Below, one piece after another: positions 15,205 to 23,543 of a stretch of 25,086 bases of DNA (position 1 is the stretch's first letter; every line of letters begins with the position of its first letter). The position numbers were made by a program, and so were the translations under genes. Source of the DNA: Deltaproteobacteria bacterium (GTDB lineage Bacteria > Desulfobacterota > Syntrophia > Syntrophales > Smithellaceae); NCBI GenBank assembly GCA_011046295.1, contig DSAV01000084.1, positions 1-25,086 on the forward strand, in the 5' to 3' direction. Below the pieces are notes generated by a model. The model saw nothing but the letters and a program-made list of their open reading frames with translations, was not told the origin of the DNA and made no database searches.

Positions 15205-15315
15205 ATTGTTCTCAAGAAACGATATGAAGCAATAAAAAATTATCGCCTGGAGCAAAATTACATGTTAAATATGGAATCCCCAAAGAATTAATCAAAACCA
15301 GTGGAGGTTACGATG

Positions 15316-15546
15316 ATGAAAGAGTTGATCAAGTATATATCACAATCTTTGGTAGATAATCCGGACAAAGTTGAGGTTACTGAGGTTATTGGAGAGCAAA
15401 CGTCGGTAATAGAATTACGCGTGGCGAAAGAAGACTTGGGTAAGGTTATCGGAAAGCAGGGAAGGACCGCAAAGGCAATTAGGACAATTCTGAGCGCAGC
15501 GTCCGCAAAATTAAACAAGCGCTCTGTTTTGGAAATAATCGAATAG
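15316..15546 (+). CDS. khpA: KH-domain RNA-binding protein KhpA
   Basis: 76 residues, a single KH domain. MKELIKYISQSLVDNPDKVEV is the typical N-terminus and GKVIGKQGRTAKAIRTIL carries the GXXG RNA-binding loop (GKQG). The ATGs at 15313 and 15316 both follow GGAGGT (15303-15308); the second has the better spacing and gives the family's usual start. The gene lies between rpsP and rimM as in many bacteria. In Gram-positives KhpA pairs with KhpB to bind RNAs that affect division; here the role is inferred. Confidence 0.95.
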   Translation: MKELIKYISQSLVDNPDKVEVTEVIGEQTSVIELRVAKEDLGKVIGKQGRTAKAIRTILSAASAKLNKRSVLEIIE

Positions 15547-15552
15547 TGGGAG

Positions 15553-16056
15553 ATGAATTTCATCGCGCTCGGCCAGATTACGAAAACAAGGGGTTTGCGC
15601 GGATGCTTAAAAGTTATATCCTACGCAGAGGAACAAACTATATTTAGAGGGCTTGATTTTATTTATATTGCTAGGCCCGGTGAAAAGAAAAGTAAGCACA
15701 GAATAAAAAAAATCGAAATTTCCGGTAATTATATCTTTATCGAATTGGAAGGCATAGCAGATATAGAAGCGGCTATGCCTTTTATAGGTTCTGAAATTTA
15801 TTTTCCCAAGGATTTTTTTCCCGAATTGCCGGAAGGAGAATACTACTGGGTTGATATCATCGGGCTTGATGTATTTACCGATAAAGGAGAAATATTAGGC
15901 AAAATAGTGGAAATATTTCCCACAGGAAGCAATGATGTTTATGTTTGCCAAAAAGAGAGTTCACCCGAAATACTAATTCCTGCCACCGCAGAAGTAATCA
16001 GAAAAGTCGATATTAAAAAGCGAATAATGGAAGTTAAATTACCAGAAGGACTGTAG
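15553..16056 (+). CDS. rimM: Ribosome maturation factor RimM
   Basis: 167 residues, two-domain RimM. The N-terminal beta barrel has IALGQITKTRGLRGCLKVISY, and the C-terminal PRC barrel runs from about 90 (EGEYYWVDIIGLDVFTDKGE) to ILIPATAEVIRKVDIKKRIMEV. It assists 30S head maturation by binding S19. A GGGAG at 15547 sits close to the ATG. It starts six bases after khpA and ends four bases before trmD, so all are one operon. Confidence 0.95.
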   Translation: MNFIALGQITKTRGLRGCLKVISYAEEQTIFRGLDFIYIARPGEKKSKHRIKKIEISGNYIFIELEGIADIEAAMPFIGSEIYFPKDFFPELPEGEYYWVDIIGLDVFTDKGEILGKIVEIFPTGSNDVYVCQKESSPEILIPATAEVIRKVDIKKRIMEVKLPEGL

Positions 16057-16060
16057 AAAA

Positions 16061-16804
16061 TTGATTAGATTTGATGTCCTATCAATATTTCCCGAGATGC
16101 TGGAATCTCCGTTAGATTTCAGCATAATAAAGAAAGCCCAGGAAAAAGGATTAATTAATATTCATCTGCACAATATCCGAGCCTGGGCCAAAGATAAGCA
16201 TAAGATGACGGATGACGCGCCCTATGGCAGCGGCTGCGGTATGATAATGAAGGTCGAACCTGTGGATAAAGCGCTGGAGGAAATTAAAGACGAAAGTAAA
16301 AATCCTCTTGTTGTATTAATGACTCCGCAAGGAAAAGTATTCAACCAGCAAATTGCCGTCGAATTGGCGCAACAAGAACAATTAATCATCATTTGTGGAA
16401 GATATGAAGGTGTTGATGAAAGAATCAGGGAACATTTGGTCGACAGGGAAATATCCATCGGTGATTATATTCTTACGGGCGGAGAGCTTTGTGCATTGGT
16501 AGTAATTGACGCAGTATCCAGGCTTATTCCCGGTGTTCTGGGAAATGTGCAATCCAACCAGAATGAATCTTTTTGTCGGGGACTTTTGGAGTATCCACAA
16601 TATACCAGGCCGGCCGAATATAAAAGTTGGAGCGTTCCGGAAGTTTTACTTTCCGGAAACCATGCAGAAATTGAGAATTGGCGCACTGAACAGTCATTGA
16701 GTAGAACATATAAAAGGAGACCGGATTTATTGGGAAAATCTCCGCTTTCTAAGGCGGATAAGAAAAAAGTACAGAAAATCAAACTCGAGGATATAATATC
16801 TTGA
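16061..16804 (+). CDS. trmD: tRNA (guanine-N1-)-methyltransferase TrmD
   Basis: 247 residues, SPOUT-class enzyme making m1G37 in tRNA, which prevents frameshifting. Motifs are FDVLSIFPEMLESPL, the knot segments IICGRYEGVDERI and SIGDYILTGGELCALVVIDAVSRLIPGVLG, ESFCRGLLEYPQYTRP, and a C-terminal domain with WRTEQSLSRTYKRRPDLL. The start is TTG at 16061 (reading MIRFDVLSIFP), with GAAGGA about 11 bases upstream. A slow TTG start is unusual for an essential gene but fits the homology exactly. YGSGCGMIM replaces the usual YGGGAGMVM. Confidence 0.96.
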   Translation: MIRFDVLSIFPEMLESPLDFSIIKKAQEKGLINIHLHNIRAWAKDKHKMTDDAPYGSGCGMIMKVEPVDKALEEIKDESKNPLVVLMTPQGKVFNQQIAVELAQQEQLIIICGRYEGVDERIREHLVDREISIGDYILTGGELCALVVIDAVSRLIPGVLGNVQSNQNESFCRGLLEYPQYTRPAEYKSWSVPEVLLSGNHAEIENWRTEQSLSRTYKRRPDLLGKSPLSKADKKKVQKIKLEDIIS

Positions 16805-16876
16805 TTAAAATGTTCATTTGCGTTATGAAAACAAAATTTTTCGTTTAATTAAGAAAATGCAATAAAAATTTCGCCA

Positions 16877-17425
16877 ATGATTTATATAGCTCTTTTACAT
16901 TATCCGGTAAAAAACAGCCGTGGCGATGTTGTTACCACGTCCATCGCCAACATGGATATTCATGATATAGCGAGAGCCGCTAAAACATTCGGCGTAAAAG
17001 TTTTTTATATTGTCAATCCGATAAAAGCCCAGCAGGATTTGGCGCGTAAAATAATCAGCCACTGGCAAGAAGGCCACGGTGCAGGCTTTAATCCGTCACG
17101 CGCGGAAGCGTTTAGATTGATACGAATACACAGCGAACTGAAAGACGTATTGTCGGACATAAAAGTGCAAGAAGGGCGTGAGCCTTTAACAATTGTAACC
17201 GGTGCAAATATCCGACACAATTTTTTGACAGTTGCCGAATTAAAACGTTTGCTGAAAAATGACCAATTGCCTTATTTGCTGATTTTTGGTACAGGCTTCG
17301 GCATTGATGAGGAAAAAATGGAAAATGCTGATTATCGCCTGGAGCCGATTAAAGGTGCAGGAGATTATAATCATCTTTCGGTACGTTCAGCTGTGGCAAT
17401 AATTTTAGATAGAGTTTTAAACTAA
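16877..17425 (+). CDS. SPOUT-like RNA methyltransferase (TrmD-adjacent family)
   Basis: 182 residues. The pattern YIALLHYPVKNSRGDVVTTSIANMDIHDIARAAKTFGV and later PLTIVTGANIRH, LLIFGTGFGIDEEKME and GAGDYNHLSVRSAVAIILDR match the family of predicted SAM-dependent RNA methyltransferases found beside trmD in deltaproteobacteria, Thermotoga and Aquifex relatives. The C-terminal part has the look of a SPOUT trefoil knot. Target RNA is unknown. It starts 72 bases after trmD without a visible Shine-Dalgarno sequence. It is followed by rplS. Confidence 0.85.
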   Translation: MIYIALLHYPVKNSRGDVVTTSIANMDIHDIARAAKTFGVKVFYIVNPIKAQQDLARKIISHWQEGHGAGFNPSRAEAFRLIRIHSELKDVLSDIKVQEGREPLTIVTGANIRHNFLTVAELKRLLKNDQLPYLLIFGTGFGIDEEKMENADYRLEPIKGAGDYNHLSVRSAVAIILDRVLN

Positions 17426-17466
17426 TGAATTCTTAGACGAGATAGGTTAATTAGGAGGATAGATAA

Positions 17467-17820
17467 ATGATGAATGCGATGGAAATAATTGAAAAAGAAC
17501 AAATGAGAGGCGACATTCCCAGCTTCAAGGCTGGTGATACGATAAAAGTTCATGCCCGTATAATTGAAGGGCAAAAAGAAAGAATTCAGGTATTTGAAGG
17601 TGTCGTTATACGAAAGCGCCGCGGCGACAGCAGGGCGAGCTTTACAGTAAGGAAGGTATCATACGGTGTCGGTGTCGAAAGAACTTTCCCCACGCATTCA
17701 CCGATAATCGACCGTATCGAAGTGGTCAGCAGGGGAAAAGTGCGGCGTTCACGGCTTTACTATTTGAGAAACTTAAGGGGCAAAAAAGCACGGATCAAGG
17801 AAGCAGCGAATAAAAATTAA
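17467..17820 (+). CDS. rplS: 50S ribosomal protein L19
   Basis: 117 residues with the L19 pattern: FKAGDTIKVHARIIEGQKERIQVFEGVVI, then SFTVRKVSYGVGVERTFPTHSPII and SRGKVRRSRLYYLRNLRGKKARI. It lies at the 30S-50S interface. AGGAGG at 17453-17458 is eight bases before the ATG, an excellent site. A second ATG at 17470 would lose one residue. Confidence 0.97.
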   Translation: MMNAMEIIEKEQMRGDIPSFKAGDTIKVHARIIEGQKERIQVFEGVVIRKRRGDSRASFTVRKVSYGVGVERTFPTHSPIIDRIEVVSRGKVRRSRLYYLRNLRGKKARIKEAANKN

Positions 17821-17844
17821 GAACTGGTTGTTTGACCTGTATTC

Positions 17845-17867
17845 TATAAGCCGGCGAGTGGCTTATA
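17845..17867. repeat. Perfect hairpin between rplS and rnhB
   Basis: Arms TATAAGCC (17845-17852) and GGCTTATA (17860-17867) with a seven-base loop. No T-tract follows on the plus strand, so it is not a standard terminator. It could be an RNA-processing or stability element between rplS and rnhB. Confidence 0.5.
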
Positions 17868-17895
17868 TCCGTATTTTAATCCACAGGCTTTTTTC

Positions 17896-18537
17896 ATGAA
17901 TACATTTGAAAAAGTAGCCAATCTGGAAGGATACAGTTATGTTGCCGGTATTGACGAGGCTGGCCGGGGGCCTCTGGCCGGGCCTGTTGTTGCTGCAGCA
18001 GTAATATTCCCGCCCAATTATAAAAATCCTGCAATTAATGATTCCAAAAAGCTTTCCTGCCGCAAAAGAGAAATACTCTATAACATCATATATATAGATG
18101 CTATTGCTATTGGTGTGGGAGTTATTGATTCTGAAATTATAGATAAAGTGAATATTCTTCAGGCGACATTTATAGCGATGCGCGAAGCGGTGCGCGACCT
18201 TTCTTTTTATCCGGATTATCTCTTGATAGATGGTCTTCATCGTCTGCAGGTGGAAATACCTCAAAAACCATTGGTAAAAGGTGACGCGTTGAGCGTTTCC
18301 ATTGCCGGCGCTTCGATAATCGCCAAAGTTGCCCGTGACCGAATAATGGAAATGTATCACCGACAGTATCCGCACTATAATTTCCAGCGAAATAAAGGTT
18401 ATGGAACAAAAGAGCATTGCCGAGCAATTGAAGAATTCGGAATATGTAAAATTCATCGCAAGTCATTTACTGTTAAAAATAAGCCTATGCCCCAGTTATC
18501 TCTTGATTTGTTTAAAATAAATGAAAGAAAAAATTGA
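17896..18537 (+). CDS. rnhB: Ribonuclease HII
   Basis: 213 residues. Cleaves the RNA strand of RNA-DNA hybrids and removes single ribonucleotides from DNA. YVAGIDEAGRGPLAGPVVAAAV carries catalytic Asp20 and Glu21; LLIDGLH gives Asp112 and KGDALSVSIAGASIIAKVARD gives Asp130. The C-terminal helix extends to the overlap with yraN (17 bases). The Shine-Dalgarno sequence is weak (AGG at 17884-17886). Its place after rplS and before yraN is widely conserved. Confidence 0.96.
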   Translation: MNTFEKVANLEGYSYVAGIDEAGRGPLAGPVVAAAVIFPPNYKNPAINDSKKLSCRKREILYNIIYIDAIAIGVGVIDSEIIDKVNILQATFIAMREAVRDLSFYPDYLLIDGLHRLQVEIPQKPLVKGDALSVSIAGASIIAKVARDRIMEMYHRQYPHYNFQRNKGYGTKEHCRAIEEFGICKIHRKSFTVKNKPMPQLSLDLFKINERKN

Positions 18538-18889
18538 CAAAGGAAGAGAAGGCGAAAGAATCGCCGCGTCTTTTTTGAAAAAAAAAGGTTACCGCATCAG
18601 CGAAATTAATTATCGTTGTCCTTTGGGGGAGCTAGATATAATCGCGCGGGAAAAAGGAGAAATAGTATTTGTTGAGGTCAAAACAAGGCATTCAAATGAA
18701 TTGGGCTATCCGGAACAGGCGGTAGGCACAAAGAAACAGAAAAAACTGTCTCAGCTTGCCCTGTGGTATATGCAAAGCAAAAAGATCGCAGATGTGCCCG
18801 CCCGCTTTGATGTTGTCGCTATTACCATGCTTCCTGAGGGCAATGATATCAGGTTAATACAGAACGCTTTTGATTTTACCGGGAATTAA
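18521..18889 (+). CDS. YraN/UPF0102 family endonuclease-like protein
   Basis: 122 residues. KGREGERIAASFLKKKGYRI, then GELDIIAREKGEIVFVEVKTR (the D-ExK motif of the restriction-endonuclease-like fold) and PEQAVGTKKQKKLSQLALWYM identify the family. It is predicted to bind or process DNA; the cellular role is not settled. It overlaps the end of rnhB by 17 bases. Its last 14 bases overlap the 3' end of the convergent ugd gene, leaving no room for a terminator between them. Confidence 0.93.
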   Translation: MKEKIDKGREGERIAASFLKKKGYRISEINYRCPLGELDIIAREKGEIVFVEVKTRHSNELGYPEQAVGTKKQKKLSQLALWYMQSKKIADVPARFDVVAITMLPEGNDIRLIQNAFDFTGN

Positions 18890-20291
18890 AATTGTCCTGT
18901 TCGGGTTTGAAGTGGCTGAGCGCGGGTTTACCGATAGAATATACGTTAAAGCCTATTTTAAAACATTTATTGTGGTCGATAATATTTCGTCCGTCAAACA
19001 AAAAAGCCGGTTTGGCCATTGATTTATAAATTAGACGGAAATCAAGTTTTCCATATAAATCCCAATCAGTCAGAACAACAATGGCATGGCAGCCGGATGC
19101 GGCTCGATAAGGATCTTCTTCGTATGTGACATTCTTATCAATATCGGCAAGGTCTATGGCCGCGTTTTTAAGAGCTTTGGGATCGGAAATGATTACTTGC
19201 GCCCTTTCCGCCAGAAGTTTGCGCGTTATATAAATCGCCGGGCTTTCCCTTGTGTCCCCGGTATTTGCTTTAAAGGCAAAACCCAAGATACAGATTTTTT
19301 TTCCGGCTAATGTGTTAAACATGCTGCCGAGAATATTAGTGATAAACCTGTCCTGCTGGTATTCGTTGATTCTTATTACGCTTTCCCAGTAATCAGCTAC
19401 CTGATGTAAACCATAGTAACTGCATAAATAAACCAGATTTACTATATCCTTTTTAAAGCAGGAACCGCCGAAACCAATCCCGGCCTGAAGGAATTTGGAC
19501 CCTATGCGACTGTCCATTCCTATAGCTTTGGAAACTTCGGAAATATCGGCATCTGTTTTTTCACAGAGAGCAGAAATTGAATTTATGGAAGATACACGTT
19601 GGGCAAGAAAAGCGTTAGCAGCAAGTTTGGAAAGTTCAGAGCTCCAGATATTGGAAGTTATAATTTTTTCCCTCGGGACCCAGCGCGCGTATATGTCAAC
19701 CAGTTCCTGTCTCGCTTTTAAGCCGCTTTTTGTTTCTCGGGAGCCGATGAGAACACGGTCGGGATTTTCCAAATCCCTGATAGCGGTGCCTTCTGCTAAA
19801 AATTCAGGATTGGAAAGAACTTCAAATTTAATCTTGCCTTTTGCGGAAGTAAGAATCTTTTCCATTGCCGCTGCAGTTCTGACAGGCAGAGTGCTCTTTT
19901 CAATGACAATTTTAGACGATGTGGAATTGTCCAGAATCTGGCGGGCTGATTTTTCAAGAAATTGTAAATCGGATGCCATGCCCGCGCCGGCGCCGAATGT
20001 TTTTGTCGGCGTATGCACACTGACAAAAATAATATCATTTTCCTTTATTCCTTTTTCGATGTTTTCGGAAAAAAACAGGTTTTTCCCTCGGGTTTTTCTT
20101 ATAACATCATCAAGTCCCGGTTCGTAAACAGGAAGTTCATTGGAGTTCCAGTCGTCAATACGTTGAGGGTTTATGTCGACGACTGTTACCCGGTAATCAG
20201 GGCACTTCAAAGCGATCATCGCCATCGTGGGGCCGCCAACATAACCCGCTCCGATGCAGAGAATTTTCTTTTTAAAATATTTTTTTTCCAC
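18876..20291 (-). CDS. ugd: UDP-glucose 6-dehydrogenase, animal/plant-like type
   Basis: 471 residues. Oxidises UDP-glucose to UDP-glucuronate with two NAD+. The N-terminal Rossmann motif is CIGAGYVGGPT (12-22). FVSVHTPTKTFGAGAGMASDL, KIVIEKSTLPVRTA, VLSNPEFLAEGTAIRDLENP (Glu163, Glu167), SELSKLAANAFLAQ (Lys222) and GIGFGGSCFKKDIVNLVYLC (catalytic Cys278) follow, then the C-terminal UDP-binding Rossmann domain (GFAFKANTGDTRESPA). The wording GAGYVGGPT, ELPVYEPGL, NLFFS and TPTKTFG is that of the animal/plant UGDH branch rather than the shorter typical bacterial enzyme. It follows uxs by 15 bases; the two give UDP-xylose. Upstream AGGATATTG may serve as a ribosome-binding site. Confidence 0.95.
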   Translation of the reverse strand: MEKKYFKKKILCIGAGYVGGPTMAMIALKCPDYRVTVVDINPQRIDDWNSNELPVYEPGLDDVIRKTRGKNLFFSENIEKGIKENDIIFVSVHTPTKTFGAGAGMASDLQFLEKSARQILDNSTSSKIVIEKSTLPVRTAAAMEKILTSAKGKIKFEVLSNPEFLAEGTAIRDLENPDRVLIGSRETKSGLKARQELVDIYARWVPREKIITSNIWSSELSKLAANAFLAQRVSSINSISALCEKTDADISEVSKAIGMDSRIGSKFLQAGIGFGGSCFKKDIVNLVYLCSYYGLHQVADYWESVIRINEYQQDRFITNILGSMFNTLAGKKICILGFAFKANTGDTRESPAIYITRKLLAERAQVIISDPKALKNAAIDLADIDKNVTYEEDPYRAASGCHAIVVLTDWDLYGKLDFRLIYKSMAKPAFLFDGRNIIDHNKCFKIGFNVYSIGKPALSHFKPEQDNFNSR

Positions 20292-20306
20292 AATATCCTC
20301 CGTGTT

Positions 20307-21248
20307 TCAGGATAATTTCAAGGCTGTGTTGAAATATTCAATGGTTGTCTCCATGCCCGTATCAAGATCTACAACAGGCTTCCAGCCGAGCTTTTGCGCC
20401 GCCAGCGATATATCCGGCTTGCGCTGAGCCGGATCATCCATGGGAAGGTCACAAAAAACTATTTTTGATTTGCTTTTAGTCATTTTGATTACTTTTTGTG
20501 CTAATTCCAGTATCGAAAATTCCCAGGGATTTCCCAGATTGACCGGGCCAAAAAAATCATCAGGGCTGTTCATCATGGCAATTAGTCCTTTAATCATATC
20601 GTCCACGTAGCAAAAAGACCTCGTCTGTGTGCCTTTTCCGTACACAGTTATGTCCGCACCCTGCAGCGCCTGGATAATGAAATTACTTACGACACGCCCG
20701 TCATTGATCGCCATACGTGGTCCATAAGTATTGAATATTCTGACTATTTTAGAATTTACGGCATTGTGCCGGCGATAATCCATCATCAGGCATTCAGCGG
20801 CGCGCTTGCCTTCGTCATAACAGCTGCGAATGCCGATGGGGTTGACGCGACCCCAGTAAGATTCCGTTTGCGGATGCACATCAGGATCTCCGTAAACTTC
20901 CGAGGTTGACGCCTGGAGTATTTTGGCTTTTGCTCTTTTGGCAATGCCGAGCACATTTATTACGCCGATAACGTTAGTTTTCACAGTTTTAATTGGATTT
21001 TGCTGATAATGCAAAGGAGAAGCGGGACATGCCATGTTATATATTTCATCAACTTCCAGATAAACCGGATTTACTATATCATGACGAATCAGTTCAAAAT
21101 GTTGGTTGTTGAGCAAGTGATTGATGTTATCCTTTGTACCGGTAAGAAAGTTATCTAGACACACTACGTAATGACCGTCTTTAAGCAGGCTTTCGCAAAG
21201 ATGGGAACCTAAAAAACCCGCGCCGCCTGTAACTAAAATTCGCTTCAT
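20307..21248 (-). CDS. uxs: UDP-glucuronate decarboxylase (UDP-xylose synthase)
   Basis: 313 residues, extended short-chain dehydrogenase. The NAD-binding motif is VTGGAGFLGSHL (6-17). Diagnostic UXS segments are ACPASPLHYQQNPIKTVKTN, ASTSEVYGDPDVHPQTE, the catalytic SCYDEGKRAAE (Tyr144, Lys148), RIFNTYGPRM, DGRVVSNFIIQAL and GTQTRSFCYVDDMI. It converts UDP-glucuronate to UDP-xylose, probably for surface polysaccharide or lipopolysaccharide. No membrane anchor is present, so it is a soluble bacterial form. First gene of a two-gene operon with ugd, driven by the promoter at 21295-21323. Confidence 0.96.
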   Translation of the reverse strand: MKRILVTGGAGFLGSHLCESLLKDGHYVVCLDNFLTGTKDNINHLLNNQHFELIRHDIVNPVYLEVDEIYNMACPASPLHYQQNPIKTVKTNVIGVINVLGIAKRAKAKILQASTSEVYGDPDVHPQTESYWGRVNPIGIRSCYDEGKRAAECLMMDYRRHNAVNSKIVRIFNTYGPRMAINDGRVVSNFIIQALQGADITVYGKGTQTRSFCYVDDMIKGLIAMMNSPDDFFGPVNLGNPWEFSILELAQKVIKMTKSKSKIVFCDLPMDDPAQRKPDISLAAQKLGWKPVVDLDTGMETTIEYFNTALKLS

Positions 21249-21294
21249 AGAAGAAAGCCGTTATTCGTGGTGGTAATTTTTTTAATGCTCTGCT

Positions 21295-21323
21295 ATTAAA
21301 CTCAAAGAACAAGAAGTTGTCAA
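21295..21323 (-). promoter_or_regulatory. Sigma70-type promoter of uxs-ugd
   Basis: On the minus strand TTGACA (21318-21323) is a perfect -35. A 17-base spacer separates it from TTTAAT (21295-21300), a five-of-six -10. Transcription would start near 21288, about 40 bases before the uxs ATG. The divergent rsmI gene starts at 21347, and its own promoter is not clear (a TATAAA lies at 21324-21329 without a good -35). Confidence 0.65.
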
Positions 21324-21346
21324 TATAAAATAATTTTACAGGCAAT

Positions 21347-22219
21347 ATGCAGCAGAGAACAAAAGAAGAAAAAGGCGTTTTGTTTATTGTCGCCACCCCC
21401 ATCGGCAATCTCGAGGACATAACACTGCGCGCGCTGCGCATTTTAAAAGATGCGGATATTATCTGCGCAGAAGATACGCGCCGGACAAGAAAATTGCTGA
21501 ATACCTATCAAATAAAAACAAAACTTATCAGCCTGCACGGCCACAATGAGAAAATAAAAGCCGCCTCAATTATTTCCTGCATAAAAGATGAAAAGAGTGT
21601 AGCTTATGTGACGGACGCAGGAACACCTTGTGTTTCAGATCCCGGGCAACACCTCATTTCTCTGGCCCATGATGAAAACATTAGAGTAACAGCAATTCCA
21701 GGACCTTCGGCCGTTGTCGCCGCGCTGAGTACTTCGGGATTTGTCGCTGATTCTTTTTTGTTTTGCGGTTTTATTCCGGCGCAAAAAAATAAAAGACGAA
21801 AACTTTTCACACAAATCAAGGAACAGAAAAGAACGATTGTTTTTTATGAGTCACCCGTCCGTCTTTATGAATCTCTTGTGGACATGAGAAAAGTATTGGG
21901 AGAACGCCATATCGTAATCGCGCGAGAATTGACAAAAATATTTGAAGAAATCACCAGATGCAAGTTGTCCGAAATTATCAGTGATATCAATACAGAAAAG
22001 AAAATAAAGGGTGAAATAACGCTGGTGGTAGAAGGGTATAAAGAAAAACACCCGGTAATTTCCGAACAGGAATTGAAAAAACTTTTGTATGATATGATTA
22101 AACAAAATAAAACTATACGTGACGCGGTGGAAGCCGTTGCCAGTCAAACGGGTTTACCTAAAAAAGAAGTATACGCGGTTGGCGTCAAAATTAAAAAAGA
22201 CAGATTTGTCAGTAAGTAA
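21347..22219 (+). CDS. rsmI: 16S rRNA 2'-O-methyltransferase RsmI
   Basis: 290 residues, methylating the ribose of C1402 in 16S rRNA. The tetrapyrrole-methylase fold opens with LFIVATPIGNLEDITLRALRIL. ADIICAEDTRRTRKLL, YVTDAGTPCVSDPG, VTAIPGPSAVVAALSTSG and FYESPVRL follow; the C-terminal helical part has KKLLYDMIKQNKTIRDAVEAVA. The start is ATG at 21347 with little Shine-Dalgarno complement. It normally neighbours yraN and rplS in related genomes; here the uxs-ugd pair lies between. It ends at the hairpin at 22225-22262. Confidence 0.96.
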   Translation: MQQRTKEEKGVLFIVATPIGNLEDITLRALRILKDADIICAEDTRRTRKLLNTYQIKTKLISLHGHNEKIKAASIISCIKDEKSVAYVTDAGTPCVSDPGQHLISLAHDENIRVTAIPGPSAVVAALSTSGFVADSFLFCGFIPAQKNKRRKLFTQIKEQKRTIVFYESPVRLYESLVDMRKVLGERHIVIARELTKIFEEITRCKLSEIISDINTEKKIKGEITLVVEGYKEKHPVISEQELKKLLYDMIKQNKTIRDAVEAVASQTGLPKKEVYAVGVKIKKDRFVSK

Positions 22220-22224
22220 ATATG

Positions 22225-22262
22225 AAGAGAGTGCAGGATTAAGAATTACTGCACTCTCTTTT
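22225..22262. terminator. Bidirectional terminator between rsmI and the flavoprotein gene
   Basis: Twelve-base perfect arms AAGAGAGTGCAG (22225-22236) and CTGCACTCTCTT (22249-22260) with a 12-base loop and a TTTT end on the plus strand. It lies between the convergent stops of rsmI (22219) and the minus-strand gene (22267). The T-run is short, so termination strength is uncertain. Confidence 0.75.
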
Positions 22263-22266
22263 GGGC

Positions 22267-23316
22267 TTATGATTTGAGGGTGCTTACTTTATCAATGGTG
22301 TTTGCCGCTTCCGAAATTATGCGGTTAATCAGTTCCTCTGCGGATGGTATATCGGAAATTCCTCCGCAACACTGTCCGGCAAAAAGAATTCCTTCTTCCA
22401 CGTCTCCATCATTAAGAGCTTTTAAATGCTTCATGTTACCGACGGCCTGACGCGCCAGAACCCACAGAGGATGCCCTTCTTCAGCGCGCAACATTTCTAT
22501 ACTGGCGGCAAAAAACTTCGGTAACGACAAATTCATCAGTTTCTTTACCAAAAGGGCTCCCTTAAAGGCTTCAACTAAGGGAAAACCGCGTTTCATCATC
22601 GCTTCGGCTTCTTCCGTCTTTAGAACTCTTCCATCAAGGCCGTCGAAGACATTGCTGTATAGAGTATCCTGTTCTGTTGCTTCGATACATAAACGTTTAA
22701 AATTACCATGCACCATACTCTCTTTGACAATCATAAAGCGGCTGCCCATGGAGATGCCATCAGCGCCAAGTGACAGAGCCGCGGCCAGGCCGCGCCCATC
22801 GTAAAATCCGCCCGCCGCGATTAACGGGACATTAACCATCGAAGCAACAATGGGAATCAGTACCATGGAAGTCGCCGCGGCGCCATGCGCGGCAGCTTCG
22901 TTTCCGGTGACAACCAAAGCGTCGCATCCAAGTTGGACGGCTTTTGCCGCGTGCTTGGCTATGGCGATTGTACCCACAACTTTTCCGCCATAGGCGTGCA
23001 CGTCATTAACGAACCATGGCTTGCCCAAAGAATAATTTATTACCGGCACTTTTTCTTCAATGGCAACCGCGATGTTTTCTTTAGCGCCGGGACCGATTAA
23101 AATCTGGTTAATTCCGAAGGGCTTATCGGTCATGTCCTTTATCTGCCGGATATTTTCCCTTGTCTCTTTCGCATTACACCTGGCAATAGCCAGTATTCCG
23201 AGTCCACCGGCATTGCATACAGCCGAAACCAGTTTAGGTTCTGTAATCCAGTTCATACCGGCCAGCATTATCGGATGTTTAATGCCGAACATTTCAGTCA
23301 TTCTTGTTTTGAACAT
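22267..23316 (-). CDS. Nitronate monooxygenase / 2-nitropropane dioxygenase family flavoprotein
   Basis: 349 residues, an FMN-dependent TIM barrel. GIKHPIMLAGMNWITEPKLVSAVCNAGGLGIL is the family's opening. KPFGINQIL, LVVTGNEAAAHGA (His144 at the position of the catalytic His, usually in EAGGH), VPLIAAGGFYDGRGLAAALSLGADGISMGSRF follow. The C-terminus has GQCCGGISDIPSAEELINRII, where the family often reads AGQ-G-I. It could act on nitronates, or be one of the FabK-like or other oxidoreductases that share this fold; the substrate cannot be told from sequence. A strong AAGGAG precedes the ATG. Confidence 0.85.
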   Translation of the reverse strand: MFKTRMTEMFGIKHPIMLAGMNWITEPKLVSAVCNAGGLGILAIARCNAKETRENIRQIKDMTDKPFGINQILIGPGAKENIAVAIEEKVPVINYSLGKPWFVNDVHAYGGKVVGTIAIAKHAAKAVQLGCDALVVTGNEAAAHGAAATSMVLIPIVASMVNVPLIAAGGFYDGRGLAAALSLGADGISMGSRFMIVKESMVHGNFKRLCIEATEQDTLYSNVFDGLDGRVLKTEEAEAMMKRGFPLVEAFKGALLVKKLMNLSLPKFFAASIEMLRAEEGHPLWVLARQAVGNMKHLKALNDGDVEEGILFAGQCCGGISDIPSAEELINRIISEAANTIDKVSTLKS

Positions 23317-23375
23317 ACTTTTCTCCTTAAAATATATTTATTAAAGCTGATTAATTAAGGCATTATTAAGTTTAG

Positions 23376-23404
23376 AACATAAGTCATGCTGTGAAGGAAG
23401 TCAA
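23376..23404 (-). promoter_or_regulatory. Probable sigma70 promoter of the nitronate monooxygenase-like gene
   Basis: Minus strand TTGACT (23399-23404), a 17-base spacer, then TATGTT (23376-23381). Predicted start near 23369, about 50 bases before the ATG. The remaining part of the 227-base gap (23405-23543) is AT-rich and holds only the weak hairpin at 23493-23511. Confidence 0.5.
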
Positions 23405-23492
23405 AATATTTTTATATTTCGATTATTTTTCAATTTATGAATTGATAAATAGCTAAGATTAAATGAATTATCTAAGGAAATCATTCTGCACT

Positions 23493-23511
23493 AAAAAGCC
23501 AATGGCTATTT
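23493..23511 (-). terminator. Weak hairpin downstream of the PilT-like gene
   Basis: On the minus strand AAATAGCC, a three-base loop ATT, then GGCTTTTT. The core stem is only four G/C/A pairs, but it ends in five T and lies 32 bases past the PilT-like stop. It could be a weak intrinsic terminator. Confidence 0.4.
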
Positions 23512-23543
23512 ATGGGTTTGAATATCTCTGATATAGCTCCTTA

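Noticed and set aside
19495..20127. Plus-strand open frame of 210 codons opposite ugd
   Set aside because: Antisense shadow of a well-conserved gene; no ribosome-binding site and no recognisable motif.
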